A stretch of DNA of 64,000 nucleotides, from assembly GCA_002914805.1 (NCBI GenBank), contig JXTB01000237.1, positions 154,641 to 218,640 of the forward strand. The letters run 5' to 3'. The stretch comes from Parasponia andersonii (Eukaryota; Streptophyta; Magnoliopsida; Rosales; Cannabaceae). The translations under genes were made by a program, and so were the position numbers. Positions 47,390-58,985 of this stretch are shown here, piece by piece. Under the pieces are notes generated by a model. That model did no database searches and was not told the origin of the DNA. It was given only the letters and a program-made list of their open reading frames with translations. Position 1 is the stretch's first letter, and every line of letters begins with the position of its first letter.

Positions 47390-48868
47390 ATGACAAACAA
47401 TGCTAAGAAAATGACTTATTTTCAAGAGCTTCTTGTGGCCAGTGCTAAGATTCCTGTTGTACATAATCTAGCAGCGCCAATTTCAGTTTCTTTGAGCTAT
47501 GCTGAAAAATCAGAGAAATTCAATGATTTGGATTTCAAGAGGTGGCAATAGAAGATATTATTCTATCTGACCACTTTGAATCTCGTGAGATTCTTGACTG
47601 AGGATGCTCCGTCATTCAATGAGAATGAGCAAGATATTCAAGTAGTCGATACGATTGATGCTTAGAAGCACTTAGAATTCTTGTACTGAAATTATGTGAT
47701 GAATAGTTTATCTGATTCTCTTTACTGTGTATACCAAGTAAAAAAGACGGCCAAAGAATTATAAAAATCACTAAACCAGAAGTATAAGACAGAGAATACT
47801 GGATCCAAGAAATTTGTTGTTGGCTATTTCCTTGATTATAAAATAGTGGATACCAAACCTGTGATCAGTCAAGTGCAAGAAATCCAAGTAATTTTATCTG
47901 AGATTCGTGTCGAGGGTATGGTAGTAAGTAAAAACTTCCAAGTAGTTACTGTTATTGAAAGGCTACCTCATGCATGATATGATTTCAAAAACTACCTAAA
48001 CCACAAGCAAAGGGAAATGAGCACGAAAAATCTGATTGTTAGACTTTAAATTAAAGAAATCAATAGAAGATCTGAGAAAAGAGGGCTTATTTCAACTGGG
48101 ACAAAGGCAGATATGGAAGAACATGACTAGAGTTCTAAGAAGAACAAATCTAGCAAATGGGCTTAGATAGGACCTAGAGGAGAAATTTCCAAAAAGCTGA
48201 AATTCCAAGGCAAATACTTCAACTGTGACAAAATAGGTCATAAGCATGCGGATTATAGGCTACCAAAGAAAAAGAAGAACCACGAGGGCAATATGATGGA
48301 TGACATCACTTAAGATGTATCTAATATAAGCTTCTCAGCAATGGTTTCAGAAGTAAACCTGGTTGGGTCTAACCTAAGAGATTAGTGGATTGACATCGAT
48401 GCTACAAGGCACGTCTGCTCAAATAAGGAGATGTTCACTTCCTTCAAACCAATTGATGAGGAAAAGCTATACATGAGAAACTCTGCCATTTTTGAGATAA
48501 GGGTAAGGAAAGGTAATCCTGAAGATGACGTCTAGGAAACATCTAGCTCTCAACAATGTTTTATATGTGCCAGAAATTCAAAAAAACTTACTATCCAGTT
48601 CCTTGCTTAGCAAGCATGGATTTCGTATGTTGTTTAAGTCAAACAAGATTGTTTTATCCAAAAATGGAATGTATTTAGGAAAGAGATATGTAAATAATGA
48701 GCCATTGAAGCTCAATGTAACGATTGTTAGGCCAATTATTAATAAAGTAAATAATTCTTCTACTTACTTTCTTGAGTCTTCCAATTTATGGCAAGGTAAA
48801 CTAGGACACGTTAATTATGATACTTTGCATAGATTAATTAACTTGAATCATATACCTGCTTTCTATAT
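47390..48868 (+). pseudogene. Ty1/copia gag-protease-preintegrase fragment
   Basis: An ATG at 47390 starts MTNNAKKMTYFQELLVASAK, a copia Gag start. Gag continues in frame through many stops (W or Q codons lost) to a damaged zinc knuckle, FNCDKIGHKHADY, in which two cysteines are gone. The protease block WIDIDATRHVCSNKEMF keeps the family pattern, but the active-site Asp-Ser-Gly reads Asp-Ile-Asp. The frame from 48525 then gives the VLYVPEIQKNLLS block and the GAG-preintegrase block LWQGKLGHVNYDTLHRL. The element ends abruptly there, with no integrase or RT, where it meets the duplicated exchanger sequence. Confidence 0.85.
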
Positions 48869-48890
48869 TGATCCCATCATAGCCTCCAAT

Positions 48891-50901
48891 CTCACCATGG
48901 AGAGCCCCATTAATCTAGTCATCCTCTACTTGGTCAAGCTCATCGATCGAGCCTTAACCCTCCTCATTCCCAACTAGCCTCATGAGAAGCCGCCTTCTTC
49001 CCAATACCCATCTCAATCTGAGCGCATATTCAATGCATTCAAAAACTTCTAACAACACTATAGTGAGCATATGACGGTGCATTGCTGCAAGGATATTTCT
49101 CCTCATGCGACAATGCATAACAATGTATGTTCTCTGGCTCTTGAAAAGTGATCCAGCCTCATTATCATCCCTTTCCACAAGCTTTAGATAAGCGGTTCGG
49201 TTGTGAAGACCTCTCACTCACTCTATCACCTCAATAAGAATCTTCATGACAAGGCTCCTTGCTCTATTGGTGTTCTAGTCGACCGAGGGAACTGCCGCAA
49301 GTTCTTCGGTAGTACAGATGATCAAGAGGCGCTAGTGTATGCAGGTTGCATGTCGAAGCATTCCAACATCCCGACCACTCTCTTCTGCTTCTTTTCTTCA
49401 ATAGACATAATAGAGAGTAGTGTGAGGAGTAAGGCACTCGACACCAATGTCTTGAGCTAGTTCAGGCTCAGAGCCTTCTGTGATGACAGAGTCTCATTCA
49501 AAGAAGTGGCAGTCACCAATAGAGAGAGAGTGCTTGATATGCTTTGGTTGCTGGATAATGCTTATGAACTTGTCATGATTGGGAGGCGCCATATAGAGTC
49601 ATGGTTGATGACCCAAATTAGGAAATGGGACGAGCTTGGGGAGTTGGGGACGATAGAGGAGATGCTTCCTAGCTCTGAAATCAAGATTAGTGCTTTAATT
49701 TTGGTGGTGCAATAGCAAACCAAAGTCAAGGGGTTGTGTGATCTTGAGGAATCAATGCATTTGAAAACAGAGTATGCTACACAAGATCTTTAGTGTGCCC
49801 TATTATGTACAGTTTTAGATCTAGTGCACTAGTCAAGTGGATCTTAGGAGAATGACAATAATGTATGATAAAAGAACATACCTATATTGTTTGAATCATA
49901 ATTTTTTTGAAATATTTATTTTGAACTACAAAGTCCATCCCCTTTCTTTTCTAGAAAATTTGTGTTTTTTTTTTGTTTATATATGAAAGCTAAAAAAGAG
50001 GATATGTAATCCCATCTTAAAAAAACTTTCTTTCCTCCCTAAAATTAAGGCTTCAAAAAGAGCCTTCCTGAACGGAGGATAAATATTGGTCATGTTTTTT
50101 TTTTAAAAAAAAAATAGGGCTCAACTAATGACCACCACTTACTACAAATTTAAAGGAAAATGACACATACACATACACTCTATCAAGATTTGAACCCCTG
50201 ATCCCCCAAACTCACATATATATCCCTCAAATCTTAGACTAACTGAGCTAGCCCCAGTTAGCATATTGGTCATGTTAATCATGTATCATTGCCAAAAGAG
50301 CGTAATGAACTTGCAGATAACATATCACATTAGAATTACAAAGGTTCAAGGATCTAGGAATCATTCCTAGAGATTACTATATAAAGAGCATACATCTGGA
50401 CGAAATCAAGAAAGCCTAGATGTGCTTTATCATGGCATGCAACTCCAATTTTCATCAACTTTTTAGTAATATGTTTTTGTAGTAATAAAACAAGTACTTG
50501 ATAATACTTCCGAGCAGTATTTTAAATTCTGTATGTCCCTTCTCATAGTTTCTAAACTTAAAGAAGAAGTCATTTTGAAAATAACTCCATTTCATAACCA
50601 GCAACGTCTTCAGAAATGAGAGGTGACTTGTCCAACAAATTGGCAGAGCGCTGTTCAAAATTGAATAAATCAGAAAGCACTCAGTGAACAAGAACAAAAC
50701 TGAGTTCTATTTCTTGTAGTTTTTTTTATCTCTTTGACTATACCATGAGAAAATGAATTAACATCATTATTTTTCACGAAAAATTTTACCAATTGCATGT
50801 TAGGATCCATCAAGTACCTACAACAAGTTTCTATAATTGTTCTTATATTAGAATTTTGAGCAGTCATTCTTGTAGGGACACATTAAAATAAAGAATGGAA
50901 G
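48891..50901 (+). pseudogene. Decayed duplicate of the exchanger tail and convergent spacer (left part)
   Basis: From AGCCTCCAAT at 48891 the sequence follows 37904 onward of the intact locus. It covers the last about 960 bp of the exchanger gene (to the matching stop near 49793), the convergent spacer and the last exon of the SCO1-type gene (about 50711-50819, minus). Reading frames are broken by stops (for example after LLIPN at 48977). A 51-nt deletion joins two TTCTT words near 49305. Most differences from the parent are C to T or G to A. The block breaks off at the element B insertion at 50901 and resumes at 63253. Confidence 0.93.
50095..50262 (-). mobile_element. tRNA-derived SINE with target duplication
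   Basis: On the minus strand it starts TAACTGGGGCTAGCTCAGTT. It has A box TAGCTCAGTTAG and B box GGTTCAAATC, and ends in an A-rich tail (T run at 50095-50104 on plus). The 12-bp repeat atattggtcatg flanks it (50083-50094 and 50263-50274). The parent locus near 39170 has the uninterrupted site, so the insertion occurred after the segmental duplication. It is the same family as the insert at 17267. Confidence 0.88.
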
Positions 50902-51679
50902 TGTGGGGCCCGTTCCTAGGTCACGTAGCACGTGGACGATTAAGTGGCAGAACAGGTCACAAGGGGGCACGCCATCCGATGCATGTCCAGAGTAACTATT
51001 TAAAAGCCACGCAAGTCGCACGTGATACCGCGTGGGCCCATGGGTTGTCCGAGGCCAGGGTCGAATCCATCCCAGACCCTAGATAGTTCGGCCTAATCCA
51101 GTTCTTGCCTCGACAGCTGGGGGTCAGAAGCCTCAAGAGTCTTCCGTCAGAAGACCATAGGAGGTAACACACTGCTCCAGACCCAGATATGGCATTTAAT
51201 GCGATTCTGGATAGGTGCGCACATTGGGCAAACCGTCCTGACAGAACGGTGATTTATCAAAGTCTCACCCCCGATAGGCTCGAGTCATAGGGGACAGCGA
51301 AAAGCAGGCCACAAGGATGCAAGAGAAATCACGGCCTGTGAACTCTGGAGTAAGTCATGATAAGAAAAGGTACTTGATCCTAGGATTGAGAACTAGAAAA
51401 GCTCTCAGTTCCTGGATTATATATATGAGCCTTATTTTTCCCTTAAAAGAGAGAGATTGAGATAGACATATAGAGAGAAAAACTTAATCTTTGCTGTTTA
51501 GCCTCAGGAATAAATAGCTGACTTAAGCATCGGAGAGTCTTTGCAGGTGACCACCCTCACCTCTCCGACTTGACCTGAAGTCAAAAGCACTCTGGGATAG
51601 TAAGGATACATAGACAGTTGGTAGATACAATGTCAGCAGTTTAGAGACACCTGGACAGCTGATAAGAATTGCACCAATA
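50902..51679 (+). repeat. 5' LTR of element B
   Basis: It begins TGTGGGGCCCGTTCC and ends GCACCAATA (the 3' LTR has GCACCAACA). A TATA-like ATTATATATATGAGCC at about 51417 and a following GAGAGAGATTGAGATAG leader mark the likely promoter. No clear open frame belongs to it. Confidence 0.88.
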
Positions 51680-51700
51680 GTTTGGCACCATCTGTGGGAA
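51680..51700 (+). other. Primer-binding site of element B
   Basis: TTTGGCACCATCTGTGGGAA directly follows the LTR. It resembles the TTGGCGCCGTCTGTGGG primer site common in plant Tat-type elements, with two or three changes. Confidence 0.6.
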
Positions 51701-51789
51701 ACTGTTGAGTGCGAAAGAAAGAGTAGGAGTCTCACGATCGCGCTCTCCCCGAACAAAAGGCCATACAACATCGAACGACACCCTCAAGA

Positions 51790-53290
51790 ATGACAACCAA
51801 GAGCACACGTCCCGACGCCAAAGGAAGCTCCTGGGAAGCACGACTAGGTCTGGAGTAAATGCTTGCCACCCTGGCTGAAGCAAACTGGAAGGCAGGGATG
51901 GCCCACGAGGCCATCCTGTGTTTAAAAGACGAAGTCGTTGAAGTGCGCAGAGATAACGCCCGCCTCGAAGGGCTACTGGCAAGCGAAGCCAGAAGCAGGC
52001 AAAAGGAAGATTTTGATGAAGAGGTCCAACAAGAGTCTGGGGGCCAACCGCTGAGGGAAGTTCTTGCCCTATCTAAATCGCGGATGTAAGGGGAGCGACA
52101 AAGCTAGACAAGGCTTTTCCTAGCCGGAGCAATGGTGGACAGAAGACACCAGGAAAGCCTGAAAGGTGTGCTTCCCAACTGGAAATAAGAAATGATGGCA
52201 GAGCTGAGTAAGAGGCATAGGGCCCATCACAGCCAGACCTTTGATGATTTGGTAGAGCAAACTATGTGAGGGATTAACCGGACGGCCTTCGCCGACTGGA
52301 TCCAGCTGGAGCCCAAGCCGAAAGACTTCACAACCCCGACCTTCAGACCGTTCGAGGGAAAAACCGACTCTCTCGATCACATATACCACTTTCAGCAGAA
52401 AATGGCCTTGGAAACCAGGGACGAAGCTGTGACCTATAAAATCTTCTATACCACCCTGGCGGGATCAATCCTGTTATGGTTCATACAACTCCCAGAGAAG
52501 TCTATAAACGAGTTTAAAGATTTCTGCAAACTTTCCTTAAAACAATACGTGGGCGCCCGGAGGCAGCAGAAAACCATGCGAGACCTCGACTGTTTGGAGC
52601 AATCCACGAATGAGTCTCTGAGAGAATACTTGTCGTGTTTCCTGGAGGTAATGTCCTTAGTGCACAATGCCGACTCGTCCCAATCTGCAAGCTTGTTCAT
52701 CAGGGGCCTGCAGCTGGGATCGATGCTATCAGACCATCTGCTTTTGAATTTGCCATACGACATAGTAGACGTCCAGGCAAGGACGGAAAGGGTATTTAGG
52801 GTACTGAAAAGTCACCAAAAAGCATCCAAGGCCTCCGCCGTGATAACAATAGTGCCGGCGCAAATCCTGGCCCCGCAAAGAATAAAGAGGCTTGCACCGG
52901 CCTAAGGGCTAGCACTGAAGCAGGGAGCCCCAACCCAATGCGGTCAAGAAGGCGTCAAGAAGAGGAAGACGTCTAGGGACCCACTATCGAAATACGAGCT
53001 TAACACGCTGATCGATGTGATCTACCTCCAGAATAGGGACATGGGCATTTTTTAAGACCCGCCCAAGTTTGGTGTTCATGAGCACATGAAAAACAGGAAT
53101 GTGTACTGCCAATTTCACAAAGATCATAGGCATGACACCATCAACTACCGTAGCCTTTATGCGTAGGTTATGATGACAATCTATGCCGGCAAGTTGAAGC
53201 AGTACGTGAAGACTGGCGGAAGCCAGTCGAAGGAGGACGCCGCCAGGCCCGAAAAAGGAAAGCAGACCCAGGCCTTCGGGTCAGGAGAGT
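51790..53290 (+). pseudogene. gag of element B, broken by stops
   Basis: An ATG at 51790 (MTTKSTRPDAKGSSWEARL) opens a frame that holds to about 53290 through several stops (for example near 51857, 52087, 52267, 52904, 53054 and 53164). The retrotransposon gag core is in 52330-52905 (PFEGKTDSLDHIYHFQQKM, then LREYLSCFLEVM). The zinc-knuckle remnant near 53108 reads YCQFHKDHRHDT with the last Cys replaced by Tyr. An N-terminal coiled coil lies at about residues 24-70. Confidence 0.82.
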
Positions 53291-53304
53291 AGGCTCTGAG
53301 AATA

Positions 53305-53840
53305 GTGCTAACTATCATAGGTAGACCAGAGCCGACCCAGGGTCAGAAAGAGAAGGAAAAATGCCAAAAAAGGACTGAAGAAAGGGTGAAGGGCCTGAGG
53401 GGGATGGGCCATTCCGTGAACCACCTAACGATGGGAGAAAGCTACGCCTTAGCCGCCCCCATCGCCTTCACCCAACAAGACTTGACCATAGTGCGCCTGC
53501 CCCATGATGACTCCTTAGTGATTAAGCTGACGATCGACTCCGCGTTAGTCGGAAGGGTCCTGGTCGACGGCAGAAGTAGCGTCGATGTCCTGTTCCTTAG
53601 CACGTTCGAAAGCATGGGCCTGAATTGAAATGTACTTAGGTCGATCTGTCAGCCACTGTTCACCTTCAACAGTACTAAGGTCAGCCCCTTGGATGTCGTG
53701 ACCCTGAAGGTCTGCGCTGCAGAGAAGTGCTTGAACGTGGACTTCGTCGTCATCGACTGCTAGTCCTCGTTCAACATCATCATGGGGAGAGGGTGGATCC
53801 ACACCATGCATGGGGTCACCTCTACCCTCCACCTGGTCTT
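53305..53840 (+). pseudogene. Protease region of element B
   Basis: The frame 53305-53628 ends in VGRVLVDGRSSVDVLFLSTF, the plant Ty3/gypsy protease block, with Asp-Gly-Arg-Ser instead of Asp-Gly-Gly-Ser. A TGA follows at about 53626. The same frame then continues with LFTFNSTKVSPLDVVTLKV and DFVVIDC, typical of the second half of the domain. Confidence 0.72.
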
Positions 53841-53985
53841 AAGATGTCTATCAAGGGATGGTACTTATACGATAGACATCAAAGGAGACTAAGCCTTTGT
53901 GAGAAAATATTTTTCAACTGCCCTGAGGGAAGCCGATGTGAACGCGAGCGCCTCGACGGGGGACAGATAGCAATCAAAGGACTGC

Positions 53986-55870
53986 TTGCTAGCATACATG
54001 AAGCGGATCAAAGAGGAGTCTGACGGGCCAAAATCCACGATTGAGGACCTGGTGGCATTCCCTTTGAAAGAAGTAGAACCGGCGAAGGTAGTCTTAATCG
54101 GGGCCCTGCTGCCCAAGGAGAAAAAGAGCGAGTTGTTGGGGTTCCTTAGGCAGAATAAAGACGTCTTCACATGGTCCCATGACAAATTGCCTGGGATAGA
54201 CCTCTCACACGCCTGCCACCGATTGAATACAGACCCCAATTTCCCTCCAGTCAGGCAGAGGTTCTGAAGGTTCGCGCCGGAGAAAAACAGGGCGATCAAC
54301 AAGGAGGTAGAGACGCTACTGGAGAACGGCCTGATCATAGAATGCGTATATCCGTACTGGGTCTCCAACTCAGTGGTGGTGAAGAAGAAAAATAGTGATG
54401 ACCGTACTTGTATAGACTTCACCAACCTGAATAAGGCTTGCCTGAAGGACAGCTTCCTCCTGCTAAGGATCGACCAAATGGTCGATGCAACAGCTGGATT
54501 CGATAGGATGAGCTTCTTAGATGCCTACTCTGGATACAACCAGATTCCTTTGTATGAGGAAGACTAGATCTACACGGAGCGAGGTCTGTACTGTTACAGA
54601 TGCATGCCTTTTGGCTTGAAGAACGCGGAACCTACCAGAGGCTCATGAACAAAATATTCACCGAGCTGCTAGGGAAGACTATAGAAGTCTATATCGACAA
54701 CATGGTCATGAAGAGCAAATAAGCTTCGGACCATCTGGGACATCTAGACGAATGTTTCCAGATTCTAAGGTAATATTGGATACGTCTAAACCCTAAGAAA
54801 TGCACGTTCGTGGTGTCCTCTGGCCAGTTCCTGGGGTACATCGTGAGTAGAATAGGCATTGAGGCCAACCCAACCTAGTTGTCCTCAATCACATATGTAC
54901 AAAGACCCTCAACCATTCGGGAGGTCCAGTGCCTAACCGGGAAGATAGCTGCTCTCAGCTGGTTTGTCTCCAAGATGTCTGACTGATGTAAGCCTTTCTT
55001 CCAGTGCATAAAGAGAAGCTCCACTGTCGTCTAAGGTGAAGAGCAGGACAAGACACTGACAGAGCTCAAGCTGTACTTAAGTCATCCACCTATCCTGGCT
55101 TCCCCGGCAGAGGGGCAGCGCCTATACGCTTATTTGGCAGTATCCGAAGTAGCGATCAGTGCCGTACTATTCATCGAGGAAGACAACAAGTAGAAACTAG
55201 TATTTTACGTAAGCTGTGTATTCCTGGACGCCGAGATTTGATATAGTATGGCAGAGAAACTAGTCTTGGCTTTGGTCAATGCAAAGAAAACACTCAGGCA
55301 ATACTTCGAGGCACACTCGGTTACGTGGTATACGGATTTCCCCATCCGGCAAATTTTGGTCAAACCAGACCTATCGGGACGACTAACCAAATAGGCCATC
55401 GAACTGGGGATATACGACATCGAGTATCGGCCTCGAGTGGCGAAGAAAGGGCAAGTTATGGCAAACTTCCTGGTGGAAATCCAATCCTTCGGCGAGCCGC
55501 ACGACCCGTTTCAGACATCTCCGCCTCACATCCCATCAGCCTGGACCCTTTACACTGACGGATCCATGAACGTCTCAGGGTTTGGTATCGAAATAGTCTT
55601 GCAGACCCCAGTAGGACTCATGGTAGAGAAAGCTTTGAGGCTCAGTTTCCAGGTAACGAACAGCGAGGCGGAGTACGAGGTACTGCTGCAAGGCCTTGAG
55701 CTGGCTCTGCATTTTGGAGTAGAGAGCATTGCTAAAAAGACTGACTCGCAGCTGATCGTGGGTTAGGTCAGGGGAGACTTCGAAGTAAAAGAGCCGAGAT
55801 TACACAGGTACTTCTCCAGGGTAATAGGGGCGAAAGCCCGCTTTAGCAGTTTCAATATCGAACAAAAACC
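53986..55870 (+). pseudogene. Reverse transcriptase and RNase H of element B
   Basis: The frame carries the pre-RT segment LLGFLRQNKDVFTWSHDKLP, then DDRTCIDFTNLNKACLKDSF (near 54400) and FLDAYSGYNQIPLYEED. A decayed catalytic block reads YIDNM at about 54692, where the second Asp of the family Tyr-x-Asp-Asp is Asn. Stops near 54265, 54565, 54719, 54768, 54877, 54983, 55031, 55189, 55238 and 55392 cut the RT. RNase H starts LYTDGSMNVSGFG near 55550 and keeps TNSEAEYEVLL, with a stop at about 55763. It cannot be active. Confidence 0.88.
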
Positions 55871-55877
55871 CAGAGAG

Positions 55878-57219
55878 ATGAACCAAAAGGCCGATGAACT
55901 AGTTAAAAGTGCGTCGATCGGGGGGACGACTGGATATGTGGAGAATCTGCTAGAGAGCGAAAACACGAGAGACCTTTTGGAGATCCCCGCACACTATGTG
56001 TTTACAACTGACTCTGTAGACGAGGGGTGGATGGAACCCATCACCCAATACCTGGCGTTGGAAAACCTGCTCGCAGACCTCCAAGAAGTGAGGTTGATCA
56101 GACTAAAGGCTGCCAGATATTCGATGGTGGGGAGACGACTATATAGGAGATCAACGAAGGGACCAATGCTGAGGTGCGTAGGTCCCGTCGAGGCACAGAA
56201 GTTGATGGAGGAAATGCATGAGGGAGCATGCGACAACCACTCTAGCGGACGTAGCCTCGCCCACAAGGCTTTGACGACTGGATACTTCTGGCCATACATG
56301 ATGATTGAAGCGGCCAAATTTGTTAAGAAATATGACAAGTGCCAGAGGTTTGCCCTTATGAAGCACCAACCCACGGAGGAACTCCATTCGAACATAACTC
56401 CTTGGCCATTCACTAAATGGGGCCTAGATATCGTCGGAGAGCTCCCTAGAAGTCCAAGGGAAAGAAGGTACGTCTTGCTGGCCACCGATTATTTCACCAA
56501 ATGGGTAGAGGCTGAAGCCTAACCGACTGTTAATAAGGCAGACACAATTAATTTCATTTAAAAAAACATAATCTATCGATACGGAATACTGAAAGAGATA
56601 CACGCTGATCATGGCACGTAGTTCCAGAACGCTAAGCTTAAGGAGTTGTGTGAGTTGTATGATCTAAGGCTCAGTTTCTCATCCGTAAACTACTCTTAGG
56701 GGAACGGCCAGGCAGAGGCAACGAACAAGGCCATATTCAGCAATATTAAAAAGAACTTGCAGGAGGCTAAAGGCAGGTGGTTAGAAGAGCTACCGACCGT
56801 TGTGTGGGCCCATCAAACCACGGAGCGGAGATCAACGGGAAGAATACCATTTGCCATGGTCTACGGGTCGGAGGCTGTGATCCCGATCGAGATTAGCCTC
56901 CTGACCCTTTGCTTTGAAGTGATAAGAGACGCCTTACTGAATGAGTAGCAGATAAGCCACAACACAGACCTCCTGGAAGAAACAAGGGACATGACCCTAG
57001 TCCACCTGGCCTCGTACCACCAGTAGGCCAGGTCCTACTACGTATTAGGTCTTGAAGGTTAGAATAGGGAATTTCTCGAAGCTAGACTCTAACTAGGTCG
57101 GGCCCTATGAGGTTATCAAGGCGCTTGATAATGGTGCATATGTCTTGAAAGAACTCAAGACCAGGAAGAGCCTACCAAACACGTGGAATGCCCAGCACTT
57201 GAAAAAGTATCACGTGTGA
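55878..57219 (+). pseudogene. Integrase of element B, broken by stops
   Basis: The zinc domain reads MHEGACDNHSSGRSLAHKAL and then YDKCQRF, with the first Cys of the pair changed to Tyr. The core keeps KWGLDIVGELPRS, DHGTxFQN (stop at x) and GNGQAEATNKAI. Stops lie near 56519, 56560, 56620, 56697, 56946 and 57023. The frame ends at 57217-57219 after AWNAQHLKKYHV-like residues, a usual Tat integrase end without a chromodomain. Confidence 0.88.
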
Positions 57220-57359
57220 GATGCATGTAAAAGCTATGAGATACATGTAAATGCTTGTATTATTGAACATCTTAATTCCGAAACAAGTCAGGATTTCTAC
57301 TACACGGACTTATGCTTTGGATTGCTATGAAAAAGGGTTTGTCTCTAGTACCAGACCCC

Positions 57360-57905
57360 ACGAACCATTCGCTCAATAAAAATCATACTGCGGGGATCAC
57401 GTCGCTCGCTGACGACCCGAGAAAATGTACGAAGAGGAAAGAGCCGCGCAACTAAAAACTTACCAGCAGACCTCAAAAACGATCGTACTATGGGAATCAC
57501 ATCATGCAATAAAATACTTGCCGATGGCCCGAAAAAATGTACGAAGAGGAACAAGCTGCGTAACCAAAAAATTGCCAGCAGACCTCAAAAACAATCGTAC
57601 TATGGGAATCACATCGTGTAATAAAATTCTTGCCGATGGCTCGAGAAAATGTACGAAGAGGAATGAGCTGTGCAACCAAAAACTGGCCAGCAGACCTCGA
57701 AATCAATCGCACTATGGGAATCACATCGTGCAATAAAATGCTCGCCGATGGCTCCCAGAAAACGTACGAAGAGGAATGAGCTACGTAACCAAAACTTGCC
57801 AGCTAGCCTTATCAAGAATCGTAATACGGGATCACATCGTTCGCCGACAACCCGAGAGGATATACGAAAGGCGAGAGGCCGCGCGACGAAAACTTGCCAG
57901 CCCTC
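57360..57905 (+). repeat. 112-bp minisatellite in element B, about 4.5 units
   Basis: The word TACGAAGAGGAA recurs with starts at about 57431, 57543, 57655 and 57768, that is every 112-113 bp, with a last degenerate copy 98 bp on. Each unit also has GGGAATCACATCGTGCAATA and GCCAGCAGACCTC. Units differ by scattered substitutions. There is no coding role. Confidence 0.9.
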
Positions 57906-57939
57906 AAGGAATACCTCCAAGATGGGAAAAGAGTTAGGC

Positions 57940-58250
57940 GAGAAGACCCGTCTCGGAGAACACCTTAGCTATGCGTAAACCAAAGGAAAGCAGGGCCAGG
58001 GTCTACCCGTTGGAAGTAGACCCTCCCCGGAGAGCACCTTAGCTATGTGTAAACCAAAGGAAAGCGGGGCCAGGGTCTACCCATTGGAAGTATACCCTTC
58101 CTAGGGAGCACCTTAGTTACGCTTAAGCCAAAGGAAAGTGGGCCAGGGTCTACCCTTTAGAAGCAGACTCTCCCTAGAGAGCGCTTTAGTTACGCATGGA
58201 CTGGAAGTGAATGGAGCCAGGGCCTACCCATTAGAAGTAGGCCAAGACAA
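57940..58250 (+). repeat. 73-74-bp minisatellite in element B, four units
   Basis: GGCCAGGGTCTACCC recurs at about 57994, 58068, 58141 and 58214, so the period is 73-74 bp. Units also share CACCTTAG(C/T)TA and CCAAAGGAAAG. It directly follows the 112-bp array but has an unrelated sequence. Confidence 0.9.
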
Positions 58251-58283
58251 GACCAAGCGTAAAGATAGAAATTAAAACCAAAT

Positions 58284-58296
58284 TCTGTTTATTATT
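58284..58296 (-). terminator. Possible polyadenylation signal of the antisense gene of element B
   Basis: On the minus strand AATAATAAACAG lies about 690 bp past the stop codon of the antisense gene, in an otherwise G/C-rich area. It is a guess from sequence alone. Confidence 0.3.
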
Positions 58297-58985
58297 ACCT
58301 AAAATACAAAATATGTAGTCGACAGGAACGCGGACCTGGAGGCTTTATTTGTAAGAAACAGGTTTTGGACGGACTCGTAGGGACACATCGGAGTGGTAAC
58401 GCCCTGTTTGCTCCTAGTAAGAGCCGAGCCCAGACCTCTTCCTCTGCAGCGACGAGTCCAAGCAGTGGTCGACCAACCCCTGGAGCTGGTTCTTGGCGCG
58501 TTCCTATTTAGGGTTAGAGAAGTCCAGCCACACGCACGGGTCGAATTCTTCCAAGACAAGTCATAATAGAAATTATACATCCTCAAAGCCGGAAGAGCCG
58601 GAACTCACATCCCGATCTCCAGAGCTAATCTTGTCAATCATAGCATGGGAGGAATTCACTAAAAACTCCAAATCATATATGATTGAGCTAGACCCAGAAG
58701 TCAGCCGCACTGCCAACAAGGGAATGGCATCGTATATGATGTCCGACCCTGACCATGAATGCGGGCAACAAAAAAAGAAGAAGGGAATAAACGTGAGGAA
58801 AATGCGCTGTTTCTATTATTTAAGCAGGTGTTTACAATGAGGATCAACTTTACATAACATAGTTAGTATTTTACAAATACATAAAGAGCGAGAGGCTCTA
58901 GTTACCTCTGATGAGGGGAGCGTTACCAGCTTCAGTGCTCGGACCAGCTTTGGTAGAGGGCAGCGTACCGGGGTCAGAATCGTCA

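Noticed and set aside
53889..54425. 178-codon minus-strand frame in element B
   Set aside because: It lies opposite the RT-coding strand and has no similarity to the antisense gene further on.
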